The notes under the pieces: model-generated
Told to the model about the DNA's origin: nothing
The model's database searches: none
What the model saw: only the letters and a program-made list of their open reading frames with translations
Part shown: positions 24,263 to 32,836 of the stretch, one piece after another
Numbering within the stretch: the first letter of the stretch is position 1
How the letters are laid out: every line of letters starts with the position of its first letter
Position numbers and translations under genes: made by a program
Source: Cryobacterium fucosi
GTDB lineage: Bacteria > Actinomycetota > Actinomycetes > Actinomycetales > Microbacteriaceae
Assembly (NCBI RefSeq): GCF_004403515.1
Contig: NZ_SOHH01000085.1
Coordinates: forward strand, 1-50,424
Length of the DNA stretch: 50,424 bases
Direction: 5' to 3'

Positions 24263-25132
24263 ATGCCTGCACCTTTGTTTGGCGACACTCTATGGAGTGA
24301 CTCGCTCGAACAGAAGGCACAGCGGGTCGCACCATTCCTTCGGTGGGCTGGCGGCAAACGATGGCTTCTCCCCCAGATTCTTGATCTCATCGGTGATTTG
24401 CCCGTGCGGCGATACCACGAGCCGTTTGTGGGCGGTGGATCTGTCTTCTTTGCACTCGATGTCTCGGAGCAGGCATTCCTGTCGGACTTGAACACCGACC
24501 TCATTGAGGTGTATCGGCAGGTCAGGGACCGCCCTTCGGACGTAACCGAGGAACTCACCAAGTACGAGAACACGTCCGCGGAGTATTACGCGGCGCGCGC
24601 TTCCTCACCGACCGCTGCGGTCCAGCGCGCAGCGCGGTTCATTTACCTGAACCACACCTCGTTCAACGGAATCTTCCGAGTGAACCTCAAAGGCGAATAC
24701 AACGTTCCATTTGGCCACCGAAAGAACACAAACATGCCGGACGAGGAGTGGCTTCTCCAGGCAAGTGCGCGCCTGCAGGGTTCGGAACTCAACGGTGCCG
24801 ACTTCGAACGTGCGTTGGGGGATGTCGAGGAAGGGGATCTTGTATTCCTGGATCCCCCCTACACAGTCGCCCACAATAACAATGGCTTTGTGAAGTACAA
24901 CCAACACCTCTTCTCGTTTCAAGACCAGGAACGCCTCGCGATCGAAATCAAGAAGATTCGAGATGCAGGAGCGAACTACATCTTGACGAACGCTGCTCAC
25001 ATTTCTATCGAAAACCTTTTCTCGCCGTTGGGGCGCAAGTTGACAGTCAGTCGTCGGAATGTGATCGGCGGCAAGAACGCAACTCGTGGAAGCGCGGAAG
25101 AGTTTGTTTTCACAAACATTGGGGATAAGTGA
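24263..25132 (+). CDS. Dam-type (D12 class) DNA adenine methyltransferase
   Basis: A 289-residue N6-adenine methyltransferase. FLRWAGGKRWLLPQI begins the class signature; EPFVGGGSVFFAL is the SAM-binding motif I; YLNHTSFNGIFRVN is typical of the Dam/DpnM branch; and VFLDPPYTV is catalytic motif IV (DPPY). Its recognition sequence is not deducible. Its stop overlaps the GTG start of the next gene (GTGA), so it is translationally coupled to a nuclease-like protein. GC is lower than the chromosome's. Confidence 0.92.
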   Translation: MPAPLFGDTLWSDSLEQKAQRVAPFLRWAGGKRWLLPQILDLIGDLPVRRYHEPFVGGGSVFFALDVSEQAFLSDLNTDLIEVYRQVRDRPSDVTEELTKYENTSAEYYAARASSPTAAVQRAARFIYLNHTSFNGIFRVNLKGEYNVPFGHRKNTNMPDEEWLLQASARLQGSELNGADFERALGDVEEGDLVFLDPPYTVAHNNNGFVKYNQHLFSFQDQERLAIEIKKIRDAGANYILTNAAHISIENLFSPLGRKLTVSRRNVIGGKNATRGSAEEFVFTNIGDK

Positions 25133-27405
25133 CCGAGGAAATTGCTCTCCTGCCACCCGCGAGCGTCAGTCGGGAGATCGCGCGCCGGCTTTCACCCTAT
25201 GTGAGAGAAAAAATACCTACCGCGAGACAGATCGAGTACGAGAACGACGGCTGGGTCCTAGACAAGCAGCTCAAGTCACAGGTCTGGATGCGAAAGCTCA
25301 AGCGCCAGGAAATAGCGTTTGAAGACCAAGTGTGGGCGATGTGTGCACGCCTCGGGTTCGAGAGTCTAAGTCGAGATCGCCTGCTAAGTATCAGCTATGG
25401 AAAAAGCGACAACGAGACTAAGCAAATCGATGTTCTGGCCGCCGACGATGATGTCGTTCTCGTCATCGAGTGCAAGTCTTCTGCTGCCGAGCAAGCTCCG
25501 ACCCATGCGTTCAAGACAGAGATAGAGAGCATCCAGGGGTACCGTGCTGGTCTCATCGGGACTATCCGCGCGCAGTTTCCAAACCACAAAGTTCGATTCG
25601 TTTTCGCCACGAACAACATAAATGTAAGCAAAGACACGCTCGAACGCATCGGGAACGCAGAGATTTCCTACCTGGATGAAGAGGCAATCTCCTATTATCA
25701 CGAGCTGGCAAATCACCTTGGAAGCGCCGCCAAGTTTCAGCTTCTAGGCAACCTATTTCAAGGGCAACAGATCGCTGCTATGGACGCGAGTGTCCCCGCA
25801 ATCCAGGGGCGCATGGGTGGTCTGACCTATTTCTCTTTCGCTATCGAGCCCGAGCGACTACTGAAAATCGCGTACGTGCTTCACCGCAACAACGCCAACC
25901 TCCGCTGGATGCCAACGTATCAACGGATCATTAAAAAGTCGCGGCTCAAGAAGGTCTCCCAGTTCGTGGAAGACGGAGGCTTCTTCCCAAACTCGCTCGT
26001 TGTCAACATCGACAACGGGGGCAAGAAGCTCAAGTTTGACCGGTCCGAAAAGCAATCGGGCACGACCACCCTCGGGATACTCCACCTTCCTCGTAAGTAT
26101 CGGTCCGCATACGTGATCGACGGTCAGCACCGCCTCTACGGATTTGCCCATTCGGACCGCGCGGCAACAGAACTTGTTCCAGTCGTGGCGTTCGTCGATC
26201 TCCCCGGTGAAAAACAACTCGAACTCTTCATGCAGATCAATGAAAACCAACAAGCTGTTCCCAAAAACCTGCAGAACACTCTCAATGCGGATCTCCTCTG
26301 GACGAGTCCTGACAAGAAGAAGCAGGCGCATGCCCTAAAGCTAAAAATCGCGCAGCTCCTCGGGGAACAGAAGTCCTCACCATTGCGTGGACGCGTGATC
26401 ATGGGCGAGGAACAAGCCAACGATCGTAAGTGCATCAGTCTCGACGCGATTCAACGAGGCATTGACCGCGGGCGCTTCATCGGTGAATTCACCGCCGCGG
26501 GGCCGAAAAAATTCGGATCCTTCTACCGAACGTCGAACGACGACACGTGCACTCCACTTGCAGAGTTCCTGGAGTTGTGTTTTGGATACCTACGTGATGA
26601 GATCCCAAAACAGTGGAACATCGGTCGTGGAGAGGGTGGCTTCGTCTTCACCAACGCCGGAACGGAAGGCCTTCTACGGCTCATCGGTGACGTGGTTGAC
26701 CACCTCAGGGATCAGGGACGGCTAGAGCCTCGAGATGCAACGCCCCAAGAGGTCTTTGCGCAAGTGAGAGGTCTACTCGAACATGCGGTGGCGTACATTG
26801 TAGGACTCACTGTGGACGAGGCGGCCGAGTTCAGAGGATGGTTGGGAAGTGGCGGACCCACAAAGTATCTGCGTAAGTTCCAGGCTGCAATCCACACTGC
26901 TGTGCCCGTTTTTGAGCCCGAGGGCTTGGCCGAATGGACTACCGATCAGGCCAAACAGTTCAATGCGGATTCCTACTCGATGGCCCATGCCATTGAAGCT
27001 CATTTGAACGCAGACATTCGGCAGCGACTCGAGGACAAGTTCGGATCAGACTGGTACAAGCTTGGGGTTCCGAAAAAGGTCTACCAAGATGCGCAGAGCC
27101 GTGCTGCCGAGAAGCAATACGAAGCAGCACCAGGCGTCAAAATCGACTGGTGGGATTGCCTTTACTTGATCAACTACAGAGAAGTACTCGTGCACGGGAA
27201 CATGACGCTTTGGAATGAGCTCTACAACGATGCCTACACTCTGCCAAGCGACAAGAAAGCTTCTAGCTGGAAAGACAAGTCAGGCTGGATGATTCAGCTC
27301 AACGACATCCGTAACAAGATCTCGCACAATGGGACTGTCACGGAAGAAGAGTACGAGTTCCTACATGCCATGCATTCTCATTTTGGGCTTGCCAGCTCAA
27401 GCTAG
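25129..27405 (+). CDS. PD-(D/E)XK-like nuclease / DGQHR domain / HEPN-like fusion
   Basis: A 758-residue protein with three recognisable parts. Residues 60-190: QID101...VIE114CK116, the D-x12-E-x-K pattern of PD-(D/E)XK nucleases on two predicted beta strands, with Glu66 in the preceding helix. Residues 230-480: a DGQHR domain, with VIDGQHRLYG at 329-338 and LFMQINENQQAVPKNLQ at 366-382, as in DndB and related proteins. Residues 670-758: a helical end with DIRNKISHNG (Arg728-x4-His733), the HEPN RNase signature. It is coupled to the Dam methyltransferase by a 4-base overlap, suggesting a restriction-modification-like pair. Assignment of the first and third parts rests on motifs read by eye. 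A plain type II enzyme is the main alternative. Confidence 0.8.
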   Translation: MTEEIALLPPASVSREIARRLSPYVREKIPTARQIEYENDGWVLDKQLKSQVWMRKLKRQEIAFEDQVWAMCARLGFESLSRDRLLSISYGKSDNETKQIDVLAADDDVVLVIECKSSAAEQAPTHAFKTEIESIQGYRAGLIGTIRAQFPNHKVRFVFATNNINVSKDTLERIGNAEISYLDEEAISYYHELANHLGSAAKFQLLGNLFQGQQIAAMDASVPAIQGRMGGLTYFSFAIEPERLLKIAYVLHRNNANLRWMPTYQRIIKKSRLKKVSQFVEDGGFFPNSLVVNIDNGGKKLKFDRSEKQSGTTTLGILHLPRKYRSAYVIDGQHRLYGFAHSDRAATELVPVVAFVDLPGEKQLELFMQINENQQAVPKNLQNTLNADLLWTSPDKKKQAHALKLKIAQLLGEQKSSPLRGRVIMGEEQANDRKCISLDAIQRGIDRGRFIGEFTAAGPKKFGSFYRTSNDDTCTPLAEFLELCFGYLRDEIPKQWNIGRGEGGFVFTNAGTEGLLRLIGDVVDHLRDQGRLEPRDATPQEVFAQVRGLLEHAVAYIVGLTVDEAAEFRGWLGSGGPTKYLRKFQAAIHTAVPVFEPEGLAEWTTDQAKQFNADSYSMAHAIEAHLNADIRQRLEDKFGSDWYKLGVPKKVYQDAQSRAAEKQYEAAPGVKIDWWDCLYLINYREVLVHGNMTLWNELYNDAYTLPSDKKASSWKDKSGWMIQLNDIRNKISHNGTVTEEEYEFLHAMHSHFGLASSS

Positions 27406-27795
27406 GTAGATAGGCAAGGCGACCTACTGCGCCGGATTTAGAAGCGCAATTGCTCTCTCAGCAGGACAGCGTGAGCGCTCTAGGTTACAGACAGGTCTGT
27501 CGCACGGTGGATACTCGCACCGAGCCCTCGGCGGTCTTCAGCGATGGGGCTTGGCCGAAAGTCCCAAAGATCACATCGATTTGCGGCGCACCACTAGGCA
27601 GTTCACGGATTGCCTTGACAGTCTCCGAGGTGCACCTTCTAGGGAGGCCGGTAGGCGACACGCGCTGGGCGGTAGCGACCGCTCGAGGTTCGGGCACGGT
27701 TCGTGAAAACTCACGCACGTAAGCCGTGGCGAGTGCGCGCAAGTGTAGATTGCGCGTCAATCGCACTCTGCAGGAACCCACGTGGGGCGAGAACC
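27406..27795. other. island tail without a recognisable gene
   Basis: About 390 bases between the nuclease-like gene and the right boundary. Open frames exist on both strands (for example 27485-27811 on the minus strand) but none has a credible ribosome site or recognisable motif, and no integrase or excisionase fragment is visible. GC is intermediate. Probably degenerate mobile-element sequence or uncharacterised regulatory DNA. Confidence 0.5.
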
Positions 27796-27846
27796 AACGA
27801 AAGCGGCCCACCGAAATGAGCCGCTTTCCTACTGTGCGCCCGAAGG
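27796..27846. repeat. right boundary (attR-like) of the island at tRNA-Arg
   Basis: Contains the 33-base hairpin sequence shared with 23519-23551 and the last 11 tRNA bases GCGCCCGAAGG (27836-27846). On the minus strand the hairpin GAAAGCGGC/GCCGCTTTC can end tRNA transcription, but the copy lacks the T-run found at the left boundary. Confidence 0.75.
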
Positions 27847-27907
27847 GATTCGAACCCCCAACCTTCTGATCCGTAGTCAGATGCTCTATCCGTTGAGCTA
27901 CGAGCGC
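27835..27907 (-). tRNA. tRNA-Arg(ACG)
   Basis: 73 bases without an encoded CCA. The acceptor stem pairs GCGCTCG with CGGGCGC (one G-U), discriminator A. D-arm GTAGCTCAACGGATAGAGC, anticodon stem TCTGA/TCAGA with loop CTACGGA (anticodon ACG), and T-arm GGGGGTTCGAATCCC are all intact. A34 is the substrate of TadA, encoded at 19765-20244. The island inserted at its 3' end has left it complete. Confidence 0.95.
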
Positions 27908-27961
27908 AGTGGTGCCGTTCGAACTTGGCGCTCGAAGACAACTTAGAAACTATAACAGTTT

Positions 27962-29332
27962 TTACGGACTGTCTCGTTCGAGAGCGGCGACGGCCGGCGT
28001 TCGGATCCCCAGCCAGGACACGATCCCGCCGGCGAACATCAGCACCGCGACGACGACCATCACCCGTTGGAAACCCGCCACATCGAGCCGGGCGCCGATG
28101 ATCGTGCCGGCCAGGGCCACGGCGATGAGGCCGGCGACCCTGGCCACGGCGTTGTTGATGGCCGATCCGATGCCCGCCTGCTCGGCCCGGATCGACCCGA
28201 GCACCGCAGAGGTGAGCGGCGCCACCGTGATGGCCAGGCCCAGCCCGATCAGCACGATGGCGGGCACCACCTGCAGCCACACGTTGATCGGCGGCACGGC
28301 GGCCAGGAGCAGCAGGAAACCGGCCCCCGCGATTATCGGGCCGATGGCCATGAACCGGCGCGGGCCGTAGCGGCCGGCGAGGGTGCCGAACAGGGTCGCG
28401 AAGAGGAGCAGCATGAGCGTGGCCGGCACGCCCGCGATGCCCGCCGCGGTGGCGGAGAACCCGCCCACCTGCTGCAGATAGACGGAGAAGATGAAGAATC
28501 CCAGGCTCAGGGCCGAGTAGATGCCGACCGTGGCGATGTTGCCGACCCAGAAGTTGCGCACCCGGAACAGCCCGAGCGGCATCATCGGCTGCGGTGCCCG
28601 GGCCTCCCACCAGAGGAACGCGGCGAGCGCGAGCACGCCCACGATCAGTGGCGCGAAGACCACCGGGCTGCCCCAGCCCAGCCGGCCCTGCTCGATCAGC
28701 GCGAAGACGGGGGCGCCCAGACCGACGACGGCCAGGCCGGCTCCGACCAGGTCGATCCGGGCGGCCGGGCCCGTGCGCGCGCGCTCGTCGATCCTGGCCA
28801 GCACGATCAGGGTGACGACGATGGGAAGCACGTTGATCGCGAAGATGAAGCGCCAGCCGATCGTGTCGACGAGGATGCCGCCCAGCACCGGCCCGGCGAT
28901 GCCGGCGATGCCGGTCCAGCCCGTCCACGCCCCGATCGCCTTGCCCTGCGCCGGACCGGAGAAGGTGGAGGTGATCAGGGCCAGGGAGCTCGGCACCAGC
29001 AGCGCGGCCGCCATGCCCTGCAGGATCCGGGCGACCACCAGCAACGTCCCCAGCGGTGCCACGGCGCAGGCCAGTGAGGTGATCCCGAACCAGATCAGGC
29101 CGACTCGGAGCACCCGAACCCGTCCGTAGGTGTCGGAGAGGGAACCGGCCACGAGGATCAGTGCGCCGAGGGAGAGCAGGTAGCCGTCGACCACCCACTG
29201 CTGCAGCGCCAGGTCGCCGCCGAACTCCCGCGCGATCGCGGGCAACGCGACGTTGATGATCGAGGCGTCGAGGAAGGCCACGAACGACGACAGGACGGCG
29301 ACGATCAGGACGCGGCGCTGGCGGGGAGTCAC
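27962..29332 (-). CDS. MFS transporter, DHA2 (EmrB/QacA) drug-efflux type
   Basis: A 456-residue membrane protein. LDASIINVALPAIARE in the first helix is motif D1 of the DHA2 group; GSLSDTYGRVRVLRVGL is motif A; LQGMAAALLVPSSLALI and GPVLGGILVDTIGWRFIFAINV are motifs B and C of antiporters. Likely a proton-driven exporter of hydrophobic drugs; substrate unknown. GTG start at 29332; longer extensions run into the repeat array. A DNA repeat array separates it from the divergent reductase gene. Confidence 0.9.
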   Translation of the reverse strand: MTPRQRRVLIVAVLSSFVAFLDASIINVALPAIAREFGGDLALQQWVVDGYLLSLGALILVAGSLSDTYGRVRVLRVGLIWFGITSLACAVAPLGTLLVVARILQGMAAALLVPSSLALITSTFSGPAQGKAIGAWTGWTGIAGIAGPVLGGILVDTIGWRFIFAINVLPIVVTLIVLARIDERARTGPAARIDLVGAGLAVVGLGAPVFALIEQGRLGWGSPVVFAPLIVGVLALAAFLWWEARAPQPMMPLGLFRVRNFWVGNIATVGIYSALSLGFFIFSVYLQQVGGFSATAAGIAGVPATLMLLLFATLFGTLAGRYGPRRFMAIGPIIAGAGFLLLLAAVPPINVWLQVVPAIVLIGLGLAITVAPLTSAVLGSIRAEQAGIGSAINNAVARVAGLIAVALAGTIIGARLDVAGFQRVMVVVAVLMFAGGIVSWLGIRTPAVAALERDSP

Positions 29333-29385
29333 GCCGCAGTTTAGCTCCGATGAACACGCCGGGGCAAAGGATCGCAGGCCGGCCG

Positions 29386-29608
29386 GGGCGCCGGCGGTCG
29401 AGACCCGGCGGTCGAGACCCGGCGGTCGAGCCCGGGTCGACGGGATTTTGACAAGCTCGACCACCGGGTCTCGACGAGCTCGACCACCGGGTCTCGACAA
29501 GCTCGACCACCGGGTCTCGACAAGCTCGACCACCGGGTCTCGACAAGCTCGACCACCGAGACACAAGCTCGACCACCGGGTCTCGACAAGCTCGACCACC
29601 GGGGCACG
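29386..29608. repeat. array of the 23-bp CTCGAC repeat
   Basis: About seven copies of a 23-bp unit with core GGTCTCGACAAGCTCGACC, in direct tandem, with inverted GGTCGAGACC copies at the left end. It is the reverse complement of the 14183-14527 unit with AAGC in place of GGGC. It lies between the divergent MFS and reductase genes, so it may lie in their promoter region. Confidence 0.9.
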
Positions 29609-29646
29609 CCCTAGCCGACACCGGGGGCCGGTGCAAAACTGGCGCC

Positions 29647-30381
29647 ATGACCCCGACCCGGAACAGCCAGGCATCCTTCGAATACGCCGGCCTACGCGCC
29701 CTGTTCATCAACTGCACCCTGAAACGCAGCCCCGAGGTCAGCCACACGCAGGGCATCATGAATCTCAGCGCGGCGATCATGCACGAGCAGGGCGTCTACG
29801 TGGAGACGCTCAGGGCGATCGACCACGAGATCGCCACCGGCGTCTACCCGGACATGACCGAGCACGGCTGGAAGACGGATGCCTGGCCCGCCCTCTTCGA
29901 CAAGGTGCTCACCGCCGACATCCTTGTCATCGGCGGGCCGATCTGGCTCGGCGACAACGGGTCGGTGACCAAGCGGATCATCGAACGGCTCTACGCGATG
30001 AGCGGCGAGTTCAACGACAAGGGCCAGTACCTCTACTACGGCAAGGTCGGCGGGGCGATCATCACCGGCAACGAGGACGGCGTGAAGCATTGCGCATCGA
30101 ACATCCTCTACAGCCTGCAGCACATCGGCTACACGATCCCGCCCGCGGCGGATGCCGGCTGGATCGGCGAGATCGGGCCGGGGCCGAGCTACCTCGACCC
30201 GGGCTCCGGCGGGCCGGAGAACGACTTCACCAACCGCAACACCACCTTCATGACCTGGAACCTCATGCACCTGGCCGCGATCCTGAAGGCCAACGGCGGG
30301 ATCCCCGCCTACGGCAACCTGCGCCAGGCCTGGGACCAGGGTGAGCGGTTCGGCTTCCGGGCGAACCCGGAATACCGGTAG
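29647..30381 (+). CDS. NAD(P)H-dependent FMN reductase / flavodoxin-fold protein
   Basis: A 244-residue flavoprotein: ALFINCTLKRSPEVSHT forms the FMN phosphate loop, ADILVIGGPIWLGDNGSVTKRIIERLY lies on the flavin, and GKVGGAIITGNEDGVKHC forms the second FMN contact. The C-terminal part (about residues 180-244) is longer than in minimal reductases. Electron acceptor unknown. It precedes the carboxylesterase gene by 19 bases, so they may be cotranscribed. Confidence 0.85.
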   Translation: MTPTRNSQASFEYAGLRALFINCTLKRSPEVSHTQGIMNLSAAIMHEQGVYVETLRAIDHEIATGVYPDMTEHGWKTDAWPALFDKVLTADILVIGGPIWLGDNGSVTKRIIERLYAMSGEFNDKGQYLYYGKVGGAIITGNEDGVKHCASNILYSLQHIGYTIPPAADAGWIGEIGPGPSYLDPGSGGPENDFTNRNTTFMTWNLMHLAAILKANGGIPAYGNLRQAWDQGERFGFRANPEYR

Positions 30382-30400
30382 ACAGAAGGAGGAAGACCGC

Positions 30401-31969
30401 ATGAGCGCGATCCTGACCCACGACGTGCCGCTGCCGATGCCGCGCCGCCTGGACGTGCGGGTCACCGGCGGGACCGTGCGCGGCGTGCAGGAGGACGGCA
30501 TGCTGGCCTGGCGCGGGATCCCGTACGCGGCGCCGCCGGTGGACGAGTACCGGTTCCGCGCCCCCCAGCCCGTTGTCGCGTGGGACGGCATCCGCGACGC
30601 GTCGACGTTCGGGCGGATCGCGCCGCAACCCTACAAGGGCCAGTTCAAGGGGGCCGGGCCGAAGGTGCCCGCCGGCGAGGACTGCCTGACCATCAACGTG
30701 CTGCGTCCGGCCGCGCCCTCTCGCAAACGCCTGGGCCGCCCGGTGATGGTGTTCATCCACGGCGGCGGTTACAGCGTGGGCTCGTCGCGGAAGTTCGCCG
30801 GCCGAGGCGAGCGCTTCGTGCGGAGCGGCCGGGTGGTCTACGTCAGCTTCAACTACCGGCTCGGCGCACTCGGATACCTGGACTTCAGCCGGTACTCGAC
30901 GCCGGAGCGGCCCCTCGAGAGCAATCTCGGGCTGCGCGACCAGGTTGCCGCCCTTGAATGGGTGCGGGACAACATCCGTGCCTTCGGCGGCGACCCGCAC
31001 AACGTGACCGTATTCGGCGAGTCCGCCGGCGGCAACGCGGTGATCACGCTGATGGCGACACCGAGCACCACGGGCCTGTTCGCCCGGGCGATCGCGCAGA
31101 GTGCCCCGACGAACGCCTCGTTCTCCACCGCGCTCACCGACGGCTGGGCCGCGGAATTCGTGGACGAGCTGCGGGCGATCACCGAGGTGCCCGGCGGGGA
31201 GCAGGCCGACCCGAACGCGCTGCTCTGCTCCGCGGAGGTCGCCGACCTGACCCGGGCGGCCGTGGTCGTGCAATCCCGGACCCCCGACGCCTACCCCGGC
31301 ACCTTCTGCCTGGTGCCCGTGGTCGACGGCGACTTCCTGCCCGAGAGGCCGCTCGACGCGTTCCGGCACGGGCGGGCGCACCGGGTGCCGCTGATCATCG
31401 GCACGAACGAGCGGGAGGGTTCCCTGTTCCGGGGCCGGGTGGACATCCTCCCCCGCTCCCCGTGGCGCATCGTGTCCGTCTACGACAACGCCCCCGCGTC
31501 CTCGCACGACGCCATGCGGGCGGTGTACTCCCGGCTGCCGGCGAACCGGTCGGCCGTCGACTTCGGCGGTGATTTCGTGTTCTGGTACCCGAGCGTGCAG
31601 ATCGGCGAGCTTCACTCCCGGGTGGCGCCGGTCTACGTGTACCGCTTCGACCTGGCACCCCGGCTCATGCACCTGCTCGGTATCGGCGCCACCCACGGCC
31701 TGGAACTGTTCGCCCTGTTCGAGCAGGTCGACGCCCCCTTCGCCCGGGCGATGAGCCTGCTCGGCGGCCGCGCGGCATTCATCGGCGCGGGGGAACGGAT
31801 GCGGCGGCACTGGCTGCGCTTCGCCGTCACCGGCCGGCCAGACGGCAACTGGCCGGACTACTCCGAGCCCGATCGGCTGACCCTGATCTTCGATGAAGAG
31901 GACCGGGTCGAGTCGGACCCGCGCCGGGAACGGCGTGCGGTCTGGCAGAGCTTCATGCCCGAGTTCTGA
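30401..31969 (+). CDS. carboxylesterase type B
   Basis: An alpha/beta-hydrolase of 522 residues. Oxyanion region VMVFIHGGGYSVGSS, nucleophile elbow TVFGESAGGNAV, acid IIGTNEREGSLF, and catalytic His in GATHGLELFALFEQ give the complete Ser-Glu-His triad. No signal peptide, so probably cytoplasmic. ATG at 30401 is preceded by AGAAGGAGGAAG, an unusually strong ribosome site. Natural substrate unknown. Confidence 0.9.
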   Translation: MSAILTHDVPLPMPRRLDVRVTGGTVRGVQEDGMLAWRGIPYAAPPVDEYRFRAPQPVVAWDGIRDASTFGRIAPQPYKGQFKGAGPKVPAGEDCLTINVLRPAAPSRKRLGRPVMVFIHGGGYSVGSSRKFAGRGERFVRSGRVVYVSFNYRLGALGYLDFSRYSTPERPLESNLGLRDQVAALEWVRDNIRAFGGDPHNVTVFGESAGGNAVITLMATPSTTGLFARAIAQSAPTNASFSTALTDGWAAEFVDELRAITEVPGGEQADPNALLCSAEVADLTRAAVVVQSRTPDAYPGTFCLVPVVDGDFLPERPLDAFRHGRAHRVPLIIGTNEREGSLFRGRVDILPRSPWRIVSVYDNAPASSHDAMRAVYSRLPANRSAVDFGGDFVFWYPSVQIGELHSRVAPVYVYRFDLAPRLMHLLGIGATHGLELFALFEQVDAPFARAMSLLGGRAAFIGAGERMRRHWLRFAVTGRPDGNWPDYSEPDRLTLIFDEEDRVESDPRRERRAVWQSFMPEF

Positions 31970-31974
31970 CTGCG

Positions 31975-32121
31975 CCCAGAGTTGATGCCCAGGTCGACGG
32001 CGTGCAGGTCGATACGGGCGAGTTCCTCGTCGTCGAAGGCGAGGTTGTCCACGGCGTCAAGGTCCGTCTCCAGCTGGGCGACGGATGACGCCCCGAAATG
32101 CGCGGCGCAGGGTGTCACGCT
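31975..32121 (-). pseudogene. aldo/keto reductase C-terminal fragment
   Basis: A minus-strand frame reads VTPCAAHFGASSVAQLETDL followed by LAFDDEELARIDLHAVDLGINSG, which matches the C-terminal end of aldo/keto reductases (usual pattern GASSVAQLETNL...EELARIDxIAxDxGINLW). Nothing of the TIM barrel upstream is present; the sequence before it is repeat DNA. A decayed remnant next to a repeat array. Confidence 0.55.
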
Positions 32122-32204
32122 GCGTCTCCCTCGCAGTGGTGTCACCGAATTGCTGCCAGAGCCCCAGGGAGATCGTGCTGGCACACTTCGGCGCGCGTCC
32201 CGAG

Positions 32205-32420
32205 CCGGTGGTCGAGCTCGTCGAGACCGGCTCGCGTCACGTGATTTCGACAGGCTCAATCACCGGCGGGGGCGGCCCGATCACCGGTGGTCGAGCTCGT
32301 CGAGACCAGCTCGCGCGATCAGCGGTGGTCGAGCTCGTCGAGACCAGCTCGCGTCACGTGATTTCGACAGGCTCAATCACCGGCGGTCGAGCTCAATCAC
32401 CGGTCGGGCGGCTCGATCGC
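32205..32420. repeat. mixed repeat array (GTCGAG and TTTCGACAGG units)
   Basis: GGTGGTCGAGCTCGTCGAG occurs at about 32209, 32286 and 32326, and TTCGACAGGCTCAATCACC at about 32246 and 32363; the order GTCGAG unit, CTCGCGTCACGTGA, TTCGACAGG unit occurs twice. It fills the space between the aldo/keto reductase remnant and the VapC gene. Confidence 0.8.
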
Positions 32421-32428
32421 CGAGCGGA

Positions 32429-32836
32429 CTACTCCCGGGACCGGCCCGGCGAGCGGACGCGCAACCCGACGGCCTCGGCGCCCTGGAGCTGACGGGGGTC
32501 GTACGAGATGTACTCGTCCGCTCCCGCTTGGAGCGCGGCGGCGATATGGAGCGCGTCCAGGCTTCGCAGGGTGCTTCCGGGCAGCGTCCCTGCCTCCCGG
32601 AAGAGGTTTCGGTCCATCTCGATCATCGCCAGTCGTATGAGCACGTCGCTGGCCGCAGCCTGCGGTATGCCCACGCGCGTGGCCATGCGCCGCAGTTCGG
32701 TTTCCACGAGTAGCGCCGACACGATCTCGGTGTCCATTCGCCCGATCAGGTCGTCGAGGTGCGCCCGGAGCGCACCGCTCTCCGGTTCGTCGGCGAGGAG
32801 TTTGCCTGCAGCCGAGGTGTCCAGGTAGGCGATCAA
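32429..32836 (-). CDS. VapC-like PIN toxin
   Basis: A 135-residue PIN-domain ribonuclease: LDTSAAGKLL with Asp6, VETELRRMA with the conserved Glu, SLDALHIAAAL with the central Asp, and EYISYDPRQL with the last Asp. TTG start at 32836 overlaps the antitoxin stop (TTGA). Such toxins cleave tRNA or rRNA; target unknown. Confidence 0.85.
   Translation of the reverse strand: MIAYLDTSAAGKLLADEPESGALRAHLDDLIGRMDTEIVSALLVETELRRMATRVGIPQAAASDVLIRLAMIEMDRNLFREAGTLPGSTLRSLDALHIAAALQAGADEYISYDPRQLQGAEAVGLRVRSPGRSRE

Noticed and set aside
25129..27405. Part of a DNA phosphorothioation (dnd) cluster
   Set aside because: Only a DGQHR domain is shared with DndB; no dndA, C, D or E genes are in the island.
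27406..27795. Integrase remnant at the right end of the island
   Set aside because: I looked for the tyrosine-recombinase R-H-R-Y pattern on both strands and did not see it.
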